NCBI GenBank assembly: GCA_017694765.1
Contig: JADIML010000287.1
Span: forward strand, 1 to 6,453
Direction of reading: 5' to 3'
Origin: Candidatus Scybalomonas excrementavium
GTDB lineage: Bacteria; Bacillota; Clostridia; Lachnospirales; Lachnospiraceae
Length of the DNA: 6,453 nucleotides
Under the pieces are notes generated by a model that had not been told where the DNA came from, ran no database searches, and was given only the letters and a program-made list of their open reading frames with translations. This document shows, piece by piece, positions 1-5,466 of this stretch; the first letter of the stretch is position 1; each line of letters opens with the position of its first letter. A program made the translations under genes and the position numbers.

Positions 1-80
1 TGCTATCCTACTGATAGTTTACTGCTATTTTCTTTTTTATTATAACTCTTTTTTCTCATATCTCATAGTTCTTTTTTACA

Positions 81-136
81 TAAAAATACCCTTCTTTTTC
101 TGTTTGATAATAAAACAGAAAAAGAGGGCATTTTTA
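81..136 (-). terminator. Hairpin terminator ending the transketolase-EIIB operon
   Basis: Positions 93-105 and 113-125 are perfectly complementary (13 bp) around a 7-base loop. Beyond a one-base bulge the stem continues through CCC (89-91) with GGG (126-128), and after one mismatch through an A-tract/T-tract pair (81-87 with 130-136). Read on the minus strand, the GC step is followed by TATTTTTA, the layout of a Rho-independent terminator. It begins directly after the EIIB stop codon at 137-139, so EIIB is the last gene of its transcript. The symmetric A/T flanks mean it could also stop transcription arriving on the plus strand. Positions 1-80 to the left contain no gene that I can support. 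Confidence 0.88.
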
Positions 137-439
137 TCATACTATTATCGTATCCTTAGATTGTTCCTTTTGAATAATCTGTATTAATTTCTCTAATTCT
201 TCTTGATGGTTACCATTTAAAAAAGCTGTTCCATCTAAGACAGGAATTTCATATGGTTTCTCTGCTGGAAAAATAGAAAGATATACCATACTTGTAGGTA
301 AATGAGCTTCTAAATCTTTGATTGCAATTGCTTCGATTGGTACTGTTAAATTTCTTTCCTCTAGTAGCTGATGAACTTTTAATGCAACAATTTGAGAAAT
401 TGCGATTCCACTTCCACATGCAACAACTATCTTTCTCAC
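137..439 (-). CDS. Stand-alone PTS EIIB component, galactitol (GatB) type
   Basis: This 100-residue protein looks like a cytoplasmic phosphotransferase-system EIIB domain of the galactitol/GatB fold. Members receive phosphate from EIIA on a cysteine and pass it to the sugar carried by EIIC. The beta strand and loop IVVACGSGIAIS (residues 4-15) carry the expected phosphocysteine C8. A GatB-like C-terminal block, IPVLDGTAFLNG (about 65-76), precedes a final helix. The length is normal for a free EIIB. The start is GTG at 437-439, with AAGGAA-type ribosome binding sequences about 9 bases upstream on the minus strand. Family members usually have ATS at the end of the active loop; here it is AIS, with I14 for Thr. 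It lies 79 bases behind the transketolase C-terminal subunit on the same strand, with a terminator directly after it. No EIIA or EIIC gene is in the window, so the substrate cannot be named. A regulatory phospho-acceptor role is an alternative. Confidence 0.82.
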   Translation of the reverse strand: MRKIVVACGSGIAISQIVALKVHQLLEERNLTVPIEAIAIKDLEAHLPTSMVYLSIFPAEKPYEIPVLDGTAFLNGNHQEELEKLIQIIQKEQSKDTIIV

Positions 440-482
440 TTTACCGTTTCCTTTCCTTTCTATAATATCTATATAAAGTAAA

Positions 483-516
483 CTACCCAGTATCTAAAGT
501 CAGTAAGACTTGGTAG
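483..516 (-). other. Intercistronic hairpin between tktC and EIIB
   Basis: Positions 483-491 (CTACCCAGT) and 508-516 (ACTTGGTAG) are complementary except for one mismatch, giving a 9-position stem with a 16-base loop. It starts two bases after the stop codon of the transketolase C-terminal gene on the minus strand. No U-tract follows, so it is not a standard terminator. It could protect the 3' end of the transketolase message or lower expression of the EIIB gene. That role is inferred from position only, and a chance hairpin is possible. Confidence 0.4.
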
Positions 517-518
517 CT

Positions 519-1460
519 CTATTTTAAAAACTCCTTAATCTGTGTATAGATACCATCGCTTGTTAAACCATATTTTTCTAATAATTTTAAGGCTGGACCA
601 GATTCTCCAAATTGATCATAAATACCAATCTTTTTCACTGGAGTAGGAGCTTTTTCGCTTAATACGTCACAAACTGCACTTCCTAAACCACCAATTACAG
701 AATGTTCTTCTACTGTTACTACTTTTCCTGTTTCTTTTGCAGAAGAAATAATTAACTCTTCGTCTAATGGTTTAATTGTATGAATATTAAGAACTTTAGC
801 TTCAATTCCATCTTTTGCTAACATTTCTGCTGCTTCCACTGCTTCTGCTACCATTAAACCTGTTGCAACGATTGTTAAATCTTTTCCTTCTCTTAAAACA
901 ATTCCTTTACCAATCTCAAACTTATAATCTGCGTTTGTATTGATAACTGGTGCTGCAAGACGTCCAAATCTTAAATATACTGGACCATCATGAAGATATG
1001 CTGCTTCTACTGCTGCCTTTGCTTCTACATCATCAGATGGATTTAATACAACCATACCTGGAATCGTTCTCATTAATGCTATGTCTTCATTACATTGATG
1101 TGTTGCTCCATCTTCCCCAACAGAAATTCCTGCATGAGTTGCACCAATTTTAACATTTAAATGTGGATATCCAACGGAGTTACGAATTTGCTCAAAGGCT
1201 CTTCCTGCGGCAAACATTGCAAAACTACTTACAAAAGGTACTTTTCCACTAGCAGCAAGTCCAGCTCCAATGCCTACCATATTTGCTTCTGCAATTCCAC
1301 AGTCAATGTGTCTTTCTGGAAATGCTTTTTGGAAAATTCCAGTTTTTGTTGCACCTGCAAGGTCAGCATCTAATACAACAAGGTTATCATATTTTTTTCC
1401 TAACTCTAAAAGAGCATTCCCATAGCTTTCTCTTGTAGCAATTTTTTTTACTTCTGACAT
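519..1460 (-). CDS. tktC: Transketolase, C-terminal subunit
   Basis: This 313-residue protein is the pyrimidine-binding plus C-terminal half of a split transketolase. With the N-terminal subunit it should transfer two-carbon ketol units between pentose, triose, tetrose and hexose phosphates in the cytoplasm. The pyrimidine domain (about 1-170) contains IDCGIAEANMVGIGAGLA (residues 52-69), in which E58 is the conserved glutamate that activates the thiamine ring. It is followed by SSFAMF (78-83) and the THAGISVGEDGATHQ segment (108-122). The C-terminal transketolase domain follows, with VEEHSVIGGLGSAV (250-263). The length matches free-standing C-terminal subunits. The ATG at 1458-1460 is preceded by GGAAGGTG about 7 bases upstream, inside the end of the partner gene. 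The two genes overlap by 13 bases, suggesting translational coupling and matched production of the subunits. A 1-deoxyxylulose-5-phosphate synthase half is less likely, because the paired N-terminal protein has transketolase rather than Dxs spacing. Confidence 0.93.
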   Translation of the reverse strand: MSEVKKIATRESYGNALLELGKKYDNLVVLDADLAGATKTGIFQKAFPERHIDCGIAEANMVGIGAGLAASGKVPFVSSFAMFAAGRAFEQIRNSVGYPHLNVKIGATHAGISVGEDGATHQCNEDIALMRTIPGMVVLNPSDDVEAKAAVEAAYLHDGPVYLRFGRLAAPVINTNADYKFEIGKGIVLREGKDLTIVATGLMVAEAVEAAEMLAKDGIEAKVLNIHTIKPLDEELIISSAKETGKVVTVEEHSVIGGLGSAVCDVLSEKAPTPVKKIGIYDQFGESGPALKLLEKYGLTSDGIYTQIKEFLK

Positions 1461-2284
1461 AAAGCTGCACCTTCCTTTTCTAATTCTTCCATTGCAATTG
1501 CATATTGTTCATCATTTGGAGCTACTCCATGCCATGATGCTTTATTTTCCATAAAGGAAACACCTTTTCCTTTGATACTTTTTGCAACAATAACAGTTGG
1601 CATTCCTTGACATTCTCTTGCTGCTTTAAATGCTGCATCAATTTGATCAAAATCATGGGCATCAATATTGATCACATTGAAATTGAATGCTTTAAATTTT
1701 TCATCAATTGGATATGGAGAACATACATCCGCAATATCTCCATCAATTTGGAGTCCATTATTATCTACAATCCAAACCATATTGTCTAATTTCTTAGCAC
1801 CTGCAAACATAGCGGCTTCCCATACTTGTCCTTCTTGGATTTCTCCATCACCAAGTAATGTATACACACGATAATCTGCTTGATCAAGTTTTGCTGCTAC
1901 AGCCATTCCAACTGCTGCTGAAACACCTTGTCCTAAAGAACCACTAGACATATCTACACCTGGAATATGTTTCATATCTGGATGTCCTTGTAAATAAGAA
2001 CCGATATGACGAAGTGTTTTTAAATCTTCCACTGGGAAAAATCCTCTATTTGCTAATGTTGCATAATATCCTGGAGCTACATGTCCTTTGGAAAGTACGA
2101 AGCGATCTCTATCCGCTTTTTTTGGTTCTTTTGGATCAATATTCATTTCTTCAAAATACAAATATGTAAAAATATCTGCTGAAGATAATGATCCACCTGG
2201 GTGTCCAGCTTTTGCACTGTGTACTCCTTCAATAATCCCTTTACGGATTTTGTTGGCAGTGATCTGAAGTTGCATTTTGTCCAT
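1448..2284 (-). CDS. tktN: Transketolase, N-terminal (ThDP diphosphate-binding) subunit
   Basis: From the chosen start this is a 278-residue protein holding the thiamine diphosphate binding half of transketolase. Visible marks are AGHPGGSLS (residues 27-35, H28), KGH (66-68), and the ThDP/metal motif GDGEIQEG (145-152) running to the NN pair at 175-176. Late in the chain is SWHG (H252), matching an active-site histidine of the family. The reading frame could begin at 2326, but the ATG at 2282-2284 has AAAGGTGG eight bases upstream, while the 2326 codon lies only about ten bases from the likely transcription start and has no ribosome site. I therefore start at 2284. This is a natural split enzyme rather than a frameshifted one: the downstream half has its own ATG and ribosome site. 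It is the first gene of a three-gene operon with a strong promoter at 2344-2372. Its last 13 bases overlap tktC. Confidence 0.93.
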   Translation of the reverse strand: MDKMQLQITANKIRKGIIEGVHSAKAGHPGGSLSSADIFTYLYFEEMNIDPKEPKKADRDRFVLSKGHVAPGYYATLANRGFFPVEDLKTLRHIGSYLQGHPDMKHIPGVDMSSGSLGQGVSAAVGMAVAAKLDQADYRVYTLLGDGEIQEGQVWEAAMFAGAKKLDNMVWIVDNNGLQIDGDIADVCSPYPIDEKFKAFNFNVINIDAHDFDQIDAAFKAARECQGMPTVIVAKSIKGKGVSFMENKASWHGVAPNDEQYAIAMEELEKEGAALCQK

Positions 2285-2292
2285 TTTTTCTA

Positions 2293-2300
2293 CCACCTTT
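2293..2300 (-). promoter_or_regulatory. Ribosome binding site deciding the tktN start
   Basis: On the minus strand the sequence reads AAAGGTGG, then eight bases, then ATG at 2282-2284. Its position supports the internal methionine and argues against the in-frame ATG at 2324-2326, which would place this site inside the coding sequence. Confidence 0.75.
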
Positions 2301-2343
2301 ATTGATTTCGTTGTAATTTTTTGCATACTACTACTAATACATT

Positions 2344-2372
2344 ATTTTAACAAATGGATTCCTTTTCGTCAA
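2344..2372 (-). promoter_or_regulatory. Sigma-A-type promoter for the tktN-tktC-EIIB operon
   Basis: On the minus strand TTGACG (2367-2372) and TAAAAT (2344-2349) are separated by exactly 17 bases (2350-2366), each hexamer one mismatch from consensus. Transcription should start near 2335-2338, giving a leader of about 50 bases before the 2284 start codon. I see no obvious catabolite-responsive element or long operator palindrome next to it. The rest of the 175-base gap to the divergent gene is AT-rich, and I find no equally good promoter facing the carboxypeptidase gene. Confidence 0.78.
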
Positions 2373-2459
2373 TGTTCAGAAATAACAAACTATTCTTTGT
2401 TCCAGTCATAATTTTTTCTTTCTTTCCATATTTTTATAAAAAATAATTTAGGAATTGTT

Positions 2460-3263
2460 ATGAATCATTCTATTTATGAAACAACCTCTTATGAACGGTA
2501 TCGTTTGAATTTCGAAGAAACAATGGTATCCTATGAGCTCCCACAAAAGATTTATGAACGTTTTTTTCTAGGTGAAAGTTTTATGAAACACCCTATTTTT
2601 GCCTATCGCCTTGGTGTAGGTTCCACCAAATTTCTCCTCACTGGTGGCGTACATGGAAGAGAATCCATTAATTCTTTTGCACTTTTATCCATTTTAAAAT
2701 ATTATGCTTCTCACTTTACTTGTTATAAAGATTGGTTTTTTTCCCATACTCTTTATATTCTTCCTATGCTAAATCCAGATGGCTATTTCATCTCTTTATC
2801 CGATCCTACATGGAAAAATAATGGAAGAGATGTAGATTTAAATCGAAACTTCCCATGTAAACTTTGGAAAAAGAAATGGCATACCGATGCACCATTAAGT
2901 GAACCTGAATCGAACATTTTAGTCAACTTTTTTAACCAAGTAAGACCTGACTATTATTTTGACATTCATTCTCGTGGAAAAGGTATCTATTATTACCGAA
3001 ATACAATGCCTGATTCTTATAATAAAGCACAAGAAGAAGTTGCAAAAAAGCTCGCTACTTGTATGGAATATACACTTTTTCCACCATCTGAAGAAGTAAA
3101 AGAAGGAGATTCTGGTGGAAATACAGTTCAATATTTTGCAGAAACTTATCAAAAACCTGCCTTTACGATTGAAACAGTTCCCGATGAAGTTGATTTTCCG
3201 ATTCCTCTTTCTTATTTGCCAGAAGTTTTTTCTGATTTATTAGATTTTTTATTCCTATTTTAA
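2460..3263 (+). CDS. M14 family zinc carboxypeptidase-like protein
   Basis: This 267-residue protein has a complete M14 metallopeptidase active site. The zinc ligands are H65 and E68 in GGVHGRES (62-69) and H170 in DIHS (168-171). NPDGY (105-109) and GRDVDLNRNF (122-131) supply the substrate-binding R123 and N128-R129. E238 in TIETVP (236-241) fits the catalytic glutamate. M14 enzymes remove C-terminal residues from peptides; compact bacterial members such as MpaA and the gamma-D-glutamyl-diaminopimelate peptidases act on peptidoglycan peptides. The LSEPES segment and the SRGKGIYYYR stretch after the third zinc ligand resemble that branch, so a cell-wall peptide substrate is my inference. There is no signal peptide or membrane helix, so it is probably cytoplasmic and would fit recycling. 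The ATG at 2460-2462 has AGGA six bases upstream. It is transcribed alone, divergent from the transketolase operon and convergent with aspS. Confidence 0.85.
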   Translation: MNHSIYETTSYERYRLNFEETMVSYELPQKIYERFFLGESFMKHPIFAYRLGVGSTKFLLTGGVHGRESINSFALLSILKYYASHFTCYKDWFFSHTLYILPMLNPDGYFISLSDPTWKNNGRDVDLNRNFPCKLWKKKWHTDAPLSEPESNILVNFFNQVRPDYYFDIHSRGKGIYYYRNTMPDSYNKAQEEVAKKLATCMEYTLFPPSEEVKEGDSGGNTVQYFAETYQKPAFTIETVPDEVDFPIPLSYLPEVFSDLLDFLFLF

Positions 3264-3343
3264 ACACTTATTTTTTCCAATACCTCTCTCTTTTTCGTAA
3301 ACTTATGTATCATTCACATATGGTTTGTCTTTATCCAATGGGG

Positions 3344-3412
3344 ATGACTCGTTAAAGAAATTTCTTATCCTATCATAATTATAGAAATGACTCATTAAGA
3401 AGAATTTCCTAT
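3344..3412. repeat. Pair of imperfect direct repeats in the 3264-3521 gap
   Basis: The 25 bases at 3344-3368 and the 26 bases at 3387-3412 share the pattern ATGACTCRTTAA, then AGAA, ATTTC and TAT, with one inserted base and a few substitutions. They are offset by 43 bases. The first copy also contains a perfect 12-bp palindrome, AAGAAATTTCTT (3355-3366), which is broken in the second. They lie between two converging genes, downstream of both stop codons. No open frame or promoter goes with them. They may be remnants of a small interspersed repeat or a protein-binding pair; I cannot tell which. Within this gap, 3264-3343 and 3461-3521 show nothing I can name. Confidence 0.5.
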
Positions 3413-3419
3413 AAGATAC

Positions 3420-3460
3420 AAAAAGAGATTATGATTTTCCTCTTTCATAATCTCTTTTTT
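3420..3460. terminator. Bidirectional Rho-independent terminator between the carboxypeptidase gene and aspS
   Basis: Positions 3420-3434 (AAAAAGAGATTATGA) and 3445-3459 form a perfect 15-bp stem around a 10-base loop. The outer five pairs are A-tract against T-tract, so each strand's transcript leaves the hairpin in a run of U. It lies 156 bases past the carboxypeptidase stop and about 60 bases past the aspS stop. It can serve both converging genes. Confidence 0.9.
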
Positions 3461-3521
3461 CTGCTAAAGATCTACGGTTAAAATCCACGATACATCTTTT
3501 ATCCTATTTCATTCATACAAC

Positions 3522-5321
3522 TTACTCTTCTTCTTTTGTTGCTTTTTGTATATGAAGAGCTAATTCTTCTAATTGCTTTTCATCTACTACATTTGGTGCA
3601 TCTGTCATGAGACAAGAAGCATCTTTTGTTTTCGGGAATGCAATAACATCACGAATACTGTCTTCTTTTGCCATAAGCATAACAAGACGATCCAGTCCAT
3701 ATGCAAGTCCTGCATGTGGTGGAACACCATATTTGAATGCATCAAGAAGGAATCCAAACCGTTCATAGGCTTCTTCTTTTGTAAATCCAAGTGCTTCAAA
3801 CATTTTTTCTTGCACGTCATCTTGGAAAATACGTACACTACCACCACCAATTTCTGTACCATTTAATACGATGTCATAGGCTTTTGCACGAACTCTTCCC
3901 GGTTCTGTTTCTAAGTATTGTAAATCTTCTTCCATTGGCATTGTAAATGGATGGTGCATTGCTGTATAACGATTTTGTTCTTCTGACCACTCAAGAAGTG
4001 GGAATTCTGTTACCCATAAGAAGTTGTACTGTTCTTTATCAAGTATGTCTAACTGTTTTGCAATTTCTAAACGTAATGCACCTAATACATCCCACACAAC
4101 TTTATTTTTATCTGCTGCAAATAATAATAAATCGCCAGCTTGTCCATTCATGGCTTGAATCAATGCACTCATCTCTTCTTCTTTCATAAATTTCGCAAAA
4201 GAAGATTTTATTGTCCCATCTTCTTGGATCGCAACATAAGCCAAGCCTTTTGCACCATAAGTTTTTGCAAAATCAACAAGAGCATCGATTTTTTTACGTG
4301 GCATATTACCTTGTCCATTGGCATTAATACCACGAACACTTCCACCATTTTCTAATGCAGATTTAAATACGATAAATTCACAGTCTTTTACAACTTCTGA
4401 TACGTCTACAAGCTCCATTCCAAAACGTGTATCTGGTTTATCAGAACCAAAACGATCCATCGCTTCTTGCCATGTCATTCTCTGAATTGGAAGTGTTACT
4501 TTTACATCTAATACTTCTTTAAATAATTTAGCAAGAAGTCTTTCATTGACATCAATCACATCATCTACATCGACAAAGGATAATTCCATATCGATCTGTG
4601 TAAACTCTGGCTGACGATCGGCACGAAGATCTTCATCACGAAAACATTTTACAATTTGGAAATATCTATCGTATCCAGAACACATTAATAACTGTTTAAA
4701 AATCTGTGGTGACTGTGGAAGTGCATAGAAATTTCCAGGATAGACACGACTTGGTACTAAATAATCTCTAGCTCCTTCTGGTGTACTCTTTGTCAACATT
4801 GGTGTTTCAATTTCTAAAAATCCTTCTTCTGCTAAAAACTGACGTGTTAATGTCGCCACCTTACTTCTCATAATTAAGTTACGCTGAAGATCTGGTCTTC
4901 TTAAATCAAGATAGCGATATTTTAAACGAAGTTCTTCTTTTGTCTTACTATTTTCTTCAATTGGAAATGGTGGTACTTCTGCTTCAGATAAAATACGAAG
5001 TTCTTTTGCTAACACTTCAATATCTCCAGTTTTTAAATTTTCATTCACTGCACCTGAACGTGCTACGACCTCACCAACAACGGCAATTACAAATTCACTT
5101 CTTAATTTACCAGCCTTTTCAAAATATTCTTTCGCTACATTTCCTTCTTCCAATACGATTTGCATAATGCCAGAACGATCTCTTAAATCAACAAAAATAA
5201 GACTTCCTTTATTACGACTTTTTTGTACCCACCCCATTAATGTTACTGTTTCACCAATTTGTTTCTTACTTACTTCTGCACAACGGTGACTTCTGTGCAA
5301 ACCTCTCATTGATTCAGCCAT
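3522..5321 (-). CDS. aspS: Aspartate--tRNA ligase, bacterial type
   Basis: This 599-residue cytoplasmic enzyme activates aspartate with ATP and loads it onto tRNA-Asp. The N-terminal OB-fold anticodon-binding domain spans about 1-108. The class II catalytic core includes ETPMLTKSTPEGARDY (172-187), the LPQSPQ loop (201-206) and motif 2 FRDEDLRADRQPEFTQ (227-242). GSDKPD (292-297) leads into the inserted GAD domain typical of the bacterial type (about 300-400). Motif 3, GLAYGLDRLVML (538-549), closes the core. The full length is usual for the family. The ATG at 5319-5321 has AAAGGAG six bases upstream (5328-5334), which favours it over M5. It has its own promoter at 5419-5447 and a shared terminator at 3420-3460. 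Residue K38 sits where many relatives have Leu or His, a position linked to tRNA-Asp versus tRNA-Asn discrimination, so strict tRNA-Asp specificity is not assured by the sequence. Confidence 0.97.
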   Translation of the reverse strand: MAESMRGLHRSHRCAEVSKKQIGETVTLMGWVQKSRNKGSLIFVDLRDRSGIMQIVLEEGNVAKEYFEKAGKLRSEFVIAVVGEVVARSGAVNENLKTGDIEVLAKELRILSEAEVPPFPIEENSKTKEELRLKYRYLDLRRPDLQRNLIMRSKVATLTRQFLAEEGFLEIETPMLTKSTPEGARDYLVPSRVYPGNFYALPQSPQIFKQLLMCSGYDRYFQIVKCFRDEDLRADRQPEFTQIDMELSFVDVDDVIDVNERLLAKLFKEVLDVKVTLPIQRMTWQEAMDRFGSDKPDTRFGMELVDVSEVVKDCEFIVFKSALENGGSVRGINANGQGNMPRKKIDALVDFAKTYGAKGLAYVAIQEDGTIKSSFAKFMKEEEMSALIQAMNGQAGDLLLFAADKNKVVWDVLGALRLEIAKQLDILDKEQYNFLWVTEFPLLEWSEEQNRYTAMHHPFTMPMEEDLQYLETEPGRVRAKAYDIVLNGTEIGGGSVRIFQDDVQEKMFEALGFTKEEAYERFGFLLDAFKYGVPPHAGLAYGLDRLVMLMAKEDSIRDVIAFPKTKDASCLMTDAPNVVDEKQLEELALHIQKATKEEE

Positions 5322-5418
5322 TCTTTTCTCCTTTATCGTCTTTTCATATTTCCCATATTATTCTTTCTTCTTCCTATCCTATCTCGTTTCTGATAAGCAT
5401 ATATGGTTCTAATGTATT

Positions 5419-5447
5419 ATGTTAGTCATATCACTCTATATTGTCAA
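5419..5447 (-). promoter_or_regulatory. Sigma-A-type promoter for aspS
   Basis: On the minus strand a perfect -35 hexamer TTGACA (5442-5447) and TAACAT (5419-5424) are separated by 17 bases. The -10 hexamer is weaker than the -35. The promoter begins 19 bases past the hemZ stop codon, and transcription should start near 5412, giving a leader of about 90 bases. That leader is too short for a T-box, and the conserved T-box sequence is absent. I see no terminator between hemZ and this promoter, so some aspS transcript may also come by read-through. Confidence 0.75.
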
Positions 5448-5466
5448 GTGCTTTCACTCAGGTAAT

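Noticed and set aside
1..80. Small hairpin CTATC-ctact-GATAG at 3-17 and a TATAAT-like hexamer on the minus strand near 40-45
   Set aside because: The stem is five pairs without a U-tract, and the hexamer has no matching -35 at 16-18 bases. Both are expected by chance in such AT-rich sequence.
1448..2284. A single transketolase gene broken by a frameshift
   Set aside because: The second half has its own ATG, a good ribosome binding site and a conserved 13-base overlap layout, and free N- and C-terminal transketolase subunits are a known natural arrangement. Both halves end and begin at normal domain borders.
2397..2440. Plus-strand promoter for the carboxypeptidase gene (TTGTTC near 2397 or TATAAA at 2435-2440)
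   Set aside because: No pair of hexamers has acceptable spacing, so the T-rich tract does not allow a specific call although a promoter must exist somewhere in or before this gap.
3573..5167. Open frames of 70-97 codons on the plus strand opposite aspS
   Set aside because: They are rich in Phe, Leu, Cys and Ile in the way antisense frames of an AT-rich gene are, have no convincing ribosome sites, and lie wholly within a clear aspS gene.
5322..5420. T-box riboswitch upstream of aspS
   Set aside because: The leader predicted from the promoter is only about 90 bases, with no T-box consensus and no terminator/antiterminator pair.
5444..5460. Terminator after hemZ (AGTG-AAAG-CACT hairpin)
   Set aside because: The stem is only four pairs plus wobbles, has no U-tract, and overlaps the -35 hexamer of the aspS promoter.
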